A stretch of DNA of 12,483 nt from Prevotella sp. CAG:1058 (GTDB taxonomy: Bacteria > Bacteroidota > Bacteroidia > Bacteroidales > Bacteroidaceae). Location of the stretch: NCBI GenBank assembly GCA_000433175.1, contig HF986694.1, positions 1 to 12,483 on the forward strand, read 5' to 3'. Shown piece after piece: positions 6,739-12,483 of the stretch. Position 1 is the first letter of the stretch, and every line of letters starts with the position of its first letter. Position numbers and translations under genes: made by a program. The notes under the pieces are model-generated. The model made no database searches. It was not told where the DNA came from and was given only the letters and a program-made list of their open reading frames with translations.

Positions 6739-8265
6739 ATGATAACTAAAGATCAAGCTAAAAAAATCATTGATATACTGGCACAGCGAAACCAATCAAC
6801 AGGCTATTTTGATTCTCATGATTTTATAGATTTATATCGTGCAAATTTTGAACATGAATACATTCTGATGCTCAATGAGAATGACTCAAAACATGACAAC
6901 ACAGCGTTTCAACAAACGAACAGTCAAATTGCAAGATTTTTAAGTGTAAATTCAGATGAACTGAATATAGAAAAGATAAACATTTCTGACAGCATGAATG
7001 ATCATGGCAATAAGACATCTAATGCTAAGTGGAAATTTTTGTCAATAATAATACCTGCAATATTATTCTTAAGTCTTGTATTTTCTCCTATATTCTCACA
7101 AAATTGTAAGGCTAAAGAAGAATTTGATATACCGCCTTACAAATGTAAGACTATGTATATACCTGACACTGCATATATCAGAAAGGACATCGTATTACTC
7201 CAAAATTTTATAAATCAAGGATGTAATAAGAAAAATCCACTATACGACCATATAAAAAATTTATATAATGAAACAAATGATCTTTGGATAACAAAAGGAG
7301 ATATTCGTCAGTACGCAAAATCTTTGATAAACAAACTGAACGAAATTATATATTCTGCTAAAATTAATACAAAAACATTTTCCATAGACGATATAAAGTA
7401 TTACGAAAGTAAGTTCAAATTTAATCACTACTTCAATAGAGACAGCGTCGCATACCCATTTTATTCGATTAGTATAAATGGTTCCAATAATAATTTAAAA
7501 TCAAGCGACATAGGCTATAAATATCCTATGGCTGAAATAATTGTGAAAGAACCGATTACTTGGTATGAGGTTTATAAAATGGATAGAAAAAATCTAACCA
7601 AAGGATACGAATGGATTAACAATGATGGAGAGAATAGTAAATGGGTGGAGAAAACATATCCTATTGAAACAAGTTATATGGTATTTGATAATTACCCAGA
7701 ATACGCCATTCAACATTACGATTTTAAATTTGGAGACACAAAAGGTCCTATAACGATTATCTACAATCTACAAGGAGATTTGGTAAGAATTCATGATTTT
7801 GGAGACATAATGAATGAAGAAATTAAATTAGCAGAAAACTCAGCATATTGGGAGGATTATAAAAGTAATAAGTATAATGTTGCTTCTGAAAACTCTTTAA
7901 CTAAGCGATACATTGAAATGATTTTAAGTGGCGAAATGGAAAAAATAGAAGCTAAATATATGGGGGAAATATTTGGACAGGCTCTTATTGGGGCACATAA
8001 GGAATCAGAAAAAACAGCAAGAAAATTTATAAAAGCCATAGATAGAGAAAAACTGCAAAGAGCAAAAAAATATATTCAGCAACTTGAAACAGATCATGAA
8101 ACAGATTTTTATATGGGGCGATGTGTTCGCATTGATAACAAATCTTTCTATTTTTCATTAGTGAATAAAGATGGGAAAGCTACTTGCATATTTAAAATAG
8201 ATTATATTCAAGATGGACCTTTTGCAGTTAAGAAGAACATTACACTTATAGGTAAAGGAAACTAA
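6739..8265 (+). CDS. Unrecognised single-pass membrane protein, AT-rich
   Basis: 508 residues, function unknown. Residues 1-95 form a soluble N-terminal module (FDSHDFIDLYRANFEHEYILM near 24-44, then AFQQTNSQIARFLSVNSDEL near 57-75). I associate this layout with a module seen at the N-terminus of various Bacteroidetes hypothetical proteins, but I cannot name it. One membrane segment lies at about 99-119 (KFLSIIIPAILFLSLVFS). The remaining 390 residues are probably periplasmic or extracytoplasmic and rich in Lys, Asn, Ile and Tyr, with a likely helical, charged stretch at about 385-450. No catalytic motif is apparent. The gene is far more AT-rich than its neighbours, which suggests recent acquisition. 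It lies between the tracrRNA and the cas9 stub and could be what separated them. The start is preceded by AT-rich sequence without a strong ribosome site, as is usual in this phylum. Confidence 0.8.
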   Translation: MITKDQAKKIIDILAQRNQSTGYFDSHDFIDLYRANFEHEYILMLNENDSKHDNTAFQQTNSQIARFLSVNSDELNIEKINISDSMNDHGNKTSNAKWKFLSIIIPAILFLSLVFSPIFSQNCKAKEEFDIPPYKCKTMYIPDTAYIRKDIVLLQNFINQGCNKKNPLYDHIKNLYNETNDLWITKGDIRQYAKSLINKLNEIIYSAKINTKTFSIDDIKYYESKFKFNHYFNRDSVAYPFYSISINGSNNNLKSSDIGYKYPMAEIIVKEPITWYEVYKMDRKNLTKGYEWINNDGENSKWVEKTYPIETSYMVFDNYPEYAIQHYDFKFGDTKGPITIIYNLQGDLVRIHDFGDIMNEEIKLAENSAYWEDYKSNKYNVASENSLTKRYIEMILSGEMEKIEAKYMGEIFGQALIGAHKESEKTARKFIKAIDREKLQRAKKYIQQLETDHETDFYMGRCVRIDNKSFYFSLVNKDGKATCIFKIDYIQDGPFAVKKNITLIGKGN

Positions 8266-8374
8266 ATTAAGGTCATCGTGAAAAAGTTTTGAATGAAATA
8301 AATTGATTTTTCATTGTCATAATATTCTGTTATGGTATTAATGCAAATTCAATCCTTTGTAGAATAATCGTAGC

Positions 8375-8517
8375 AAACATATTTTTCAATTAGGGAAACA
8401 AAATTTACCTCTAATTGCAATATAAAAATGTTAATAATTTGCCATGCGCTATTTATCGGATATATGGTAAAAACTTATGACAAAAATATTTTTCAATCTG
8501 GAAAACAAAAAGTAAAC
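8375..8517. repeat. Two imperfect direct repeats of about 34 bp
   Basis: The segment at about 8375-8408 (AAACATATTTTTCAATTAGG, then GAAACAAAATTTAC) recurs at about 8483-8517 (AAAAATATTTTTCAATCTGG, then AAAACAAAAAGTAAAC). The copies begin 108 bases apart with most positions matching. The second copy runs into the inverted repeat at 8513. Origin and role are unknown; they may be ends or scars of an inserted element. Confidence 0.55.
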
Positions 8518-8567
8518 GTATGTTAATTTAATAACACTCCAATTGTTATTAAATTAACATACGTTTA
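8513..8567. repeat. 24-bp perfect inverted repeat with 7-base loop
   Basis: Left arm 8513-8536 (TAAACGTATGTTAATTTAAT, then AACA) and right arm 8544-8567 are exact reverse complements around CTCCAAT. It is about 250 bases past the membrane protein gene. It is longer and more AT-rich than a normal terminator and has no clean T run, so a protein-binding site, a mobile-element end or an RNA stem are all possible. Confidence 0.85.
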
Positions 8568-8655
8568 TAAATAAACCAATAAATATCTCTAAAATCCATC
8601 ATTTAATAGCATAAAACCATAGATTCTAGCCTCAGAAATGGCATGTTTTCATCCG

Positions 8656-8700
8656 TAACCGGGCCACTTTTTATGCGTAAGTGGCCCGGTTATGTTTTTT
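8656..8700 (+). terminator. Strong Rho-independent terminator
   Basis: A 14-bp perfect stem (TAACCGGGCCACTT 8656-8669 with AAGTGGCCCGGTTA 8679-8692), a 9-base loop and a T run at 8695-8700. It lies 390 bases beyond the membrane protein gene, so it either ends a long 3' untranslated region of that gene or an unrecognised short transcript in between. It is GC-rich, unlike the AT-rich DNA before it, and may mark a boundary of the inserted segment. Confidence 0.85.
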
Positions 8701-8984
8701 AACACTTCCGCTTTTCACTCCTTTTCGATACAACTCGCTGTCAGCCAGCGTCTTAACGAAACGCTCCATTTTTTGCCCTTTTCAGCCCTAAACGCAGTAT
8801 GGCGAAGAGCATGCGTATTCTAAGAGCGTCAAACGGTAGGGAAAACATGAAGAATGTTTACAAATTCGTTGCGCTATATTCATCAGATTTAATCTGAGAA
8901 ACTGCTATAGTTTATTGCTTCATAAATAATATTATTGTTCATAACGCGGCTCGGCAAAGCTAAATCAAAAAACATAGCTTTTTA
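8701..8984. other. Intergenic region upstream of the cas9 promoter
   Basis: There is no firm gene here. Two small frames are open: 32 codons on the minus strand (8671-8769, starting MERFVKTLADSELYRKG) that reads back through the terminator stem, and 32 codons on the plus strand (8799-8897, starting MAKSMRILRASNGRENMKN). Neither has supporting signals. A 15-bp dyad TCAGATT-T-AATCTGA at 8883-8897 is operator-like. A weak stem AAAGCTA/TAGCTTT (8956-8981) followed by TTATTT could end transcription arriving from the left. Confidence 0.4.
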
Positions 8985-9016
8985 TTTGTCATTGCTCTCG
9001 CTTTTCCTTATCTTTG
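8985..9016 (+). promoter_or_regulatory. Promoter of the lost cas9 gene
   Basis: TTTG (8985-8988), a 20-base spacer and a perfect TATCTTTG (9009-9016) form a good Bacteroidetes promoter. It would start transcription near 9022, about 30 bases ahead of the cas9 start codon at 9052. Confidence 0.8.
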
Positions 9017-9051
9017 TATATTAACTTAACTTGCAACTGATTTAATTGAAA

Positions 9052-9093
9052 ATGAAAAATATACTCGGACTAGACCTCGGCACCAACAGGTAA
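9052..9093 (+). pseudogene. cas9: cas9 stub: first 12 codons of a type II-C Cas9
   Basis: Behind a good promoter, an ATG opens M-K-N-I-L-G-L-D-L-G-T-N-R and then hits TAA. The first 12 residues are the RuvC-I opening of type II-C Cas9 (intact proteins continue G-T-N-S-I-G-W), including the catalytic Asp of RuvC-I at residue 8. Homology stops inside the Ser codon (AG at 9088-9089); the next bases, GTAAAAATAACAG, are unrelated and give the stop. No RuvC-II/III, HNH, REC or PAM-interacting segment, cas1 or cas2 is visible downstream, where an unrelated gene starts at 9285. With the tracrRNA at 6079-6165 this looks like the remains of a type II-C locus whose effector and adaptation genes were deleted. 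Other RNase H-fold or sugar kinase starts share part of the motif, but L-G-L-D-L-G-T-N is most like Cas9. No function is expected. Confidence 0.72.
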
Positions 9094-9239
9094 AAATAAC
9101 AGCCTGCACCAACAGCCTTGCCTCTCGTAACTTAAGACCGTTACACCAGCGGCCATAAACACCAAAGCCAAGCACATGTAAACCTTTAAATATTTCCTTA
9201 TTACCTTCCCCTTTTTCCACTTTTTATCCATAAAATTAC

Positions 9240-9247
9240 TATCTTTG
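9240..9247 (+). promoter_or_regulatory. Promoter -7 box of the 9285 gene
   Basis: A perfect TATCTTTG lies 37 bases ahead of the start codon at 9285. The -33 region is T-rich (9212-9216) but has no exact TTTG. The start site would be near 9253. Confidence 0.6.
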
Positions 9248-9284
9248 TAATCAGACTCCAGAATAACACGAAACGCAGACAATT

Positions 9285-9743
9285 ATGAACAACACGGAAG
9301 ACGCGCACAGAAGGATACTTAACGACATCGAGGCCAACCCCTCACGCTACGAAATAAGGCAGCTGCTCGGCGACAAGATTCTTAGAATAGACAGCAGCGA
9401 CGGCAGTATGTGGCTCTGCCGTAACGACGGCGGCACCAGGCGGTTGATAACGCTCGTTGAACACGGAGAAGTGAAATTCCTGACCGAAGCCGACATCGAG
9501 CCGTCAGCCATGCGGCTCATCAAACAGCAGTGTCCATACCTCGCCTTCAAGGCCCGTTACCGCTTCTGGGTCTTCCCGTTTACAGGCAGCAAGGCGGCTG
9601 TTGAATGGACCGTGCGCCCCGACGGCAGCTACTACGCAGACTCCGACGGCTTCGGCATGACCGACGACGAGGAAATAACCCTGCACGGATTCATCAATAC
9701 CAAAGGCCGGCCGATAGGACAGTTCAGGCTGTACAAGAGATGA
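9285..9743 (+). CDS. Hypothetical protein, 152 residues
   Basis: I do not recognise this protein. It has no signal peptide or membrane segment and looks cytoplasmic. The N-terminal 60 residues are charged and mixed helix/strand (ILNDIEANPSRYEIRQLLGD, then SDGSMWLCRNDGGTRRLITL). The middle includes a helix with IKQQCPYLAFKARYRFWVFPF near 84-104. The end is strand-rich with an Asp-rich turn (RPDGSYYADSDGFGMTDDEE at about 111-130) and finishes GQFRLYKR. Base composition and codon use match the host-like genes, unlike the AT-rich membrane protein gene on its left, so it is probably a resident gene. It has its own promoter box and terminator and appears monocistronic. It starts 191 bases after the cas9 stub, so it marks the right limit of whatever was deleted. 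Confidence 0.8.
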   Translation: MNNTEDAHRRILNDIEANPSRYEIRQLLGDKILRIDSSDGSMWLCRNDGGTRRLITLVEHGEVKFLTEADIEPSAMRLIKQQCPYLAFKARYRFWVFPFTGSKAAVEWTVRPDGSYYADSDGFGMTDDEEITLHGFINTKGRPIGQFRLYKR

Positions 9744-9754
9744 AGAAAATAAAA

Positions 9755-9800
9755 AAGGCCGTATCGTAAATTGGTAGTTACGATACGGCCTTCCCTTTTT
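9755..9800. terminator. Terminator after the 9285 gene, probably bidirectional
   Basis: A 15-bp perfect stem (AAGGCCGTATCGTAA 9755-9769 with TTACGATACGGCCTT 9778-9792) with an 8-base loop. T-rich sequence follows (9796-9800) and an A run precedes (9746-9756), so it can also stop minus-strand transcription coming from the yhcG remnant. Confidence 0.9.
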
Positions 9801-9963
9801 CAGTTTTTAGCTTAAAGCGACACAGCCCAAGACACTTGCGTAAATGTAAACATTATTCAGTTATAAATTCTTCCTTTTATTTTATAACGTCAATAAATCT
9901 TTAACCGCATCGCATTCCAAACCTTTATACTTTCCTACCTCTTTACTCTCTTATCTTTACAGA

Positions 9964-10643
9964 TTACTTCAATTCATTTTCTATATCCTCGATACTCGGC
10001 AACGTTCCTTTAAAATCTGTCGGATAGAGTTTTGACAGTTCATATTCTGAAATACCTATGGGCTGATTTGATGATTCCAAGGCGTATTGGGCCAACACAT
10101 TGTCTTTAGACTTACATATCAGAAGCCCCAACGTAGGATTATCGATTTCTTTTTTCAACAGATGGTTCACGGCAGCAACGTATGTGCCCAGTTGCCCGAT
10201 ATATTCCGATTCAAACTTTCCTGTCTTTATTTCAACAACCACATAACAGCGCAAATTCAGATTATAGAACAACATATCAACAAACATACCCAAGGAATAC
10301 GTCAAATAGCACAGTCCTGAAATTCACCCACAAGTTGTGGGTGAATTGTAAACCACTCATTATAAAGCAGATAAAATCTTTTGGCATATCCTATACTTGT
10401 TTCCGACAAGCCTTTTATTCCAGGTAATTTTGTTCTTAAATCGTTACTTAACAATTTTAAGATTTTTTCTCCCCAACGGCTCTCCGCATGAAGCGTAACA
10501 ATATCCTTTCCCAACGACCAATAAAATTGCAGCATCTCACTATTCACATGGGTTGCCGCCTTTATCTGACTATGCTTATACCTCTGGCTTAGTTCTTCAA
10601 TCCAAGAGGCGTAATCTTTATCTATGTTTGCCAAGTGGGTCAT
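9964..10643 (-). pseudogene. yhcG/DUF1016 PDDEXK nuclease, deleted and frameshifted
   Basis: Two fragments of one gene. The first (10643 down to 10302, 113 residues, MTHLANIDKDYASWIEEL...) is the YhcG/DUF1016 N-terminal region, with YWSLGKDIV and LSETSIGYAKRFYLLY. The second (from about 10305 down to 9964) is the C-terminal nuclease core, with FVDMLFYNLNLRCYVVVEIK carrying the PD-(D/E)XK Asp and Glu-x-Lys, then PTLGLLICKSKDNVLAQYAL and PIGISEYEL. The two meet in different frames at about 10302-10305, where the second would have to begin at TTG. Intact relatives are roughly 330-380 residues; these add up to about 226, so roughly 110-150 residues between the halves are missing. YhcG-type proteins are often found with type I restriction systems. 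The active-site residues survive, but without the middle the protein is probably dead. A defined two-protein arrangement seems unlikely. Confidence 0.85.
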
Positions 10644-10741
10644 AATTTATATTTTACTTTTATAAGATTTGCATCGGGATTATTTTTTAAAGACTCATAA
10701 TATTCTTTTAGCCTGTCTAGACAATCCTGATTAAGGTTATT
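10640..10741 (-). pseudogene. C-terminal remnant of the gene once upstream of yhcG
   Basis: A 33-codon frame on the minus strand ends in TGA (10642-10640) overlapping the yhcG start by ATGA, the usual sign of translational coupling. It reads NNLNQDCLDRLKEYYESLKN, then NPDANLIKVKYKL, a plausible charged helix and C-terminal tail. A TAG stands directly before it and no start codon is present, so only the 3' end of a gene remains. By context it may have been a restriction-modification subunit, but the fragment is too short to say. Confidence 0.5.
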
Positions 10742-10757
10742 CTATAACTGTTTAATG

Positions 10758-10785
10758 CAAAAATATCAAATTTTATTTAAACAAA
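10758..10785 (-). promoter_or_regulatory. Possible promoter reading into the yhcG remnant
   Basis: On the minus strand TTTG (10785-10782), a 16-base spacer and TATTTTTG (10765-10758) fit TAnnTTTG, but the spacing is short. It would drive the remnants at 10741 and 10643. Confidence 0.35.
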
Positions 10786-10885
10786 CAGGCTTATCTATAA
10801 ATTATTTCCTAAAAAATGACGCTAAATACAAAGTATTAAATTTACTTTCAAACCACTTTCTAAAACATGGCGTTTTGCCTTGTAA

Positions 10886-11244
10886 AAGGTGGCATATTGC
10901 AAGGTGGAAGGTGGCCTTTGGGATGGCGGGAGGTGGTGTTCTGCGCGGCTGTGGAAAGTGTGTTTATAACTGTGGAAAAAGGTGTGGATAAGTGTGTTTA
11001 CAAACATGGGGTTTTCAACGGGGTCAGGCGGAGGTGGGTTGTGCAGGTGGATATCAACAGGGTTGTTAAGGGAAAATTATCAAGTTTTCAACAGTTTCAT
11101 GACGGAAAAAAATATAAACTTATTAATTTTGCAGTCTACTCCGGTGTTGTTGATAACTTACGTTAATGGCTGACTGTCAGGCTGAAGATGTTAGTTAAGG
11201 GTGTTGACAACGGTGCCGCAGGTGTTTATAACTTATTATCAAAG
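10886..11244. other. Candidate chromosomal replication origin (oriC)
   Basis: A cluster of DnaA-box-like 9-mers (consensus TTATNCACA, here mostly seen as its complement). An exact TGTGGATAA is at 10983-10991. Near matches are TGTGGAAAG 10950, TGTTTATAA 10961, TGTGGAAAA 10971, TGTTTACAA 10995, ATATCAACA 11051, TTATCAAGT 11077, TTTTCAACA 11085, TGTTGATAA 11148, TGTTGACAA 11202, TGTTTATAA 11223 and TTATCAAAG 11236. Three AAGGTGG copies (10886, 10901, 10908) precede the cluster. An AT-rich stretch with an A run (11104-11130) could be the unwinding element. By eye the + strand changes from C-rich on the left to G-rich on the right here, and the housekeeping genes point outward on both sides. dnaA itself is not in the window. 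Confidence 0.65.
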
Positions 11245-11448
11245 GATTTTGACGGAAAGTTTTGCACTAATCCACGGCACATCATAAGAAATCATTCTTT
11301 TTTTTAAGGAAAGGAAAAAAACGGATAGTTATGAATAGGCGTTGAAAACTTTGTGACATTATTTTTTGCCCTGCCGGTTTGCGGCTGCCTTTGGCTGACC
11401 ACCGGAGCCGGCGTCGGGGCTTGATGATAATTAAAAATGTAAAGACTT
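11245..11448. other. Region between the candidate origin and nadA
   Basis: About 200 bases without a gene. It includes an additional CGTTGAAAA (11340-11348), similar to the 9-mers of the origin cluster. A T-rich stretch ending TTTTTTG (about 11361-11369) loosely resembles a -7 box with one extra spacer base and could be the nadA promoter. I see no clear -33 element. Confidence 0.4.
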
Positions 11449-12423
11449 ATGGTGAAAGACGAATGGAGGGGCAAGGGCTTCATTGACGAGCCTGCTCCGG
11501 CGGGGGTCGACCTCGCTGCCGAGATACGCAGAATGTGCAAGGAGAAGGACGCCGTGATTATGGCGCACTATTATACGGACGGCGCGGTGCAGGACGTTGC
11601 CGACTTCATTGGCGACTCGCTGGCGCTGGCGCGCAAGGCGGCGCAGACGGAGGCCAAGGTGGTGGTGATGTGCGGCGTGCACTTCATGGCTGAGACGTGC
11701 AAGCTGCTGTGCCCTGACAAGACGGTGCTGTGTCCCGACCTTAACGCGGGCTGCTCGCTTGCCGACTCGTGCGGAGCGGAGGAGCTGAGGAAGTTCAAGC
11801 AGGAGCATGTGGGCTACACGGTGGTGAGCTATGTGAACACCACGGCGGCGGTGAAGGCGCTGACGGACATCGTCGTAACGAGCGGCAATGCGGAGCGCAT
11901 AATACGCCAGCTGCCGGAGGACGAGAAGATAATCTTCGGTCCCGACCGCCACTTGGGCGACTATGTAAACGCTGTTACGGGCAGGCGGATGCTGCTGTGG
12001 CAGGGCGGATGCCATGTGCACGGGCGCTTCTCTGCCGAGGCGATACGCAGGCTGAAGGCCGAGCGGCCTGAGGCTGTTGTGATGGCGCACTTGGAGTGTA
12101 CTGCCGACGTGCTGGCTCTGGCCGACGTTAAGGGCTCTACGGCGGTGATGCTGAAGTATGCCGAGGAACATCCCGACGGGGTGTATATCGTGGCCACAGA
12201 GGCCGGAATTTTGCACGAGATGCGCAAGCGCTGTCCGGGGACGGAGTTCATACCGGTGCCGCCTGCCGAGGGCGGTGCGTGCAACGTGTGCGAGTATATG
12301 AAGATGAACACGCTGCTGAAGCTCTACAACACTCTGAAGCATGGCTGGCCTGAGGTTGACGTCGACCCAGCAATAGCCACGGACGCCGTTAAGCCGATAA
12401 AGAGAATGCTGGAGTTAAGTTAA
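11449..12423 (+). CDS. nadA: Quinolinate synthase (NadA)
   Basis: A 324-residue quinolinate synthase, which condenses iminoaspartate with dihydroxyacetone phosphate to quinolinate in de novo NAD synthesis, using a 4Fe-4S cluster in the cytoplasm. Family landmarks in order: VIMAHYYTDGAVQDVADFIG (36-55), CGVHFMAETCKLL (75-87), CPDLNAGCSLADSC (95-108), VVSYVNTTAAVKA (125-137), TSGNAERII (144-152), IFGPDRHLGDYV (162-173), GGCHVHGRF (186-194), AHLECTADVL (213-222) and CNVCEYMKMNTLLKLY (278-293). The likely cluster cysteines are Cys84, Cys188 and Cys281. Length is normal and no lesion is seen. The partners nadB and nadC are not in the window. The chosen start gives MVKDEWRGKG; a downstream start would remove little conserved sequence. 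The stop codon is already part of a tandem heptamer array. Fe-S supply links it to SufE in function only. Confidence 0.96.
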   Translation: MVKDEWRGKGFIDEPAPAGVDLAAEIRRMCKEKDAVIMAHYYTDGAVQDVADFIGDSLALARKAAQTEAKVVVMCGVHFMAETCKLLCPDKTVLCPDLNAGCSLADSCGAEELRKFKQEHVGYTVVSYVNTTAAVKALTDIVVTSGNAERIIRQLPEDEKIIFGPDRHLGDYVNAVTGRRMLLWQGGCHVHGRFSAEAIRRLKAERPEAVVMAHLECTADVLALADVKGSTAVMLKYAEEHPDGVYIVATEAGILHEMRKRCPGTEFIPVPPAEGGACNVCEYMKMNTLLKLYNTLKHGWPEVDVDPAIATDAVKPIKRMLELS

Positions 12424-12483
12424 GAGTGAAGAACGAAGAGTGAAGAATGAAGAACGAAGAGTTAAGAGTGAAGAACGAAGAGT
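12419..12483. repeat. Tandem heptamer array overlapping the nadA stop codon
   Basis: Nine contiguous 7-bp units from 12419 to 12481 plus a partial unit, running off the end of the window. The units are GTTAAGA, GTGAAGA, ACGAAGA, GTGAAGA, ATGAAGA, ACGAAGA, GTTAAGA, GTGAAGA, ACGAAGA. The units also group in threes, giving a 21-bp higher-order period whose first and third blocks are identical. The nadA TAA (12421-12423) lies inside the first unit. The unit differs from the array at 4147 but the period and the stop-codon position are the same. Confidence 0.9.

Noticed and set aside
10867..11166. A 99-codon plus-strand open frame
   Set aside because: It runs through the cluster of DnaA-like 9-mers and G-rich repeats, has no promoter, and the peptide shows no protein-like domain pattern.
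11431..12342. A 303-codon minus-strand open frame opposite nadA
   Set aside because: It is a shadow of nadA, which has full family motifs on the plus strand.

Overview
The window looks like a chromosomal segment of a Bacteroidales bacterium of the Prevotella type. The signs are Bacteroidetes sigma-factor promoters (TTTG, about 19 bases, TAnnTTTG) in several intergenic regions, secreted proteins with Por/type IX-like C-terminal tails, and the set of housekeeping families. No database search was possible, so names rest on motifs and remembered family features.

Layout: a secreted beta-rich protein (279-1901, +) and a decayed YD-repeat secreted protein (2389-3378, +) lie on the left. They converge on a minus-strand housekeeping cluster: an SpoU/TrmH RNA methyltransferase (3524-4069), SufE (4212-4625) and a U32/TrhP-type tRNA hydroxylation protein (4766-6031). 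From about 6.1 to 9.1 kb lies what appears to be a ruined type II-C CRISPR-Cas locus. An intact-looking tracrRNA gene with promoter and terminator sits at 6079-6200 on the minus strand. A cas9 promoter and start codon remain at 8985-9093, with the reading frame cut after about 12 codons. Between them is AT-rich DNA carrying an unrecognised single-pass membrane protein (6739-8265), a 24-bp perfect inverted repeat and a strong terminator. No cas1, cas2 or repeat-spacer array is visible. Next come a small hypothetical gene (9285-9743, +), an internally deleted yhcG/DUF1016 nuclease gene with a remnant of its upstream partner (9964-10741, -), a dense cluster of DnaA-box-like 9-mers that looks like a chromosomal origin (about 10.89-11.24 kb), and nadA (11449-12423, +).

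The + strand is C-rich left of about 10.8 kb and G-rich to the right by eye, and the housekeeping genes point away from the 11 kb region, both as expected at an origin. SufE supplies sulfur for Fe-S clusters, and both NadA (4Fe-4S) and TrhP-type activity depend on Fe-S metabolism, so these genes are functionally related without clearly forming one operon. Two short tandem heptamer arrays (4147-4220 and 12419-12483) overlap the stop codons of sufE and nadA.

The most interesting points are the orphan tracrRNA plus cas9 stub, the possibility that the tracrRNA promoter is now the promoter of the U32 gene, the candidate oriC, and the two stop-codon-associated heptamer arrays.
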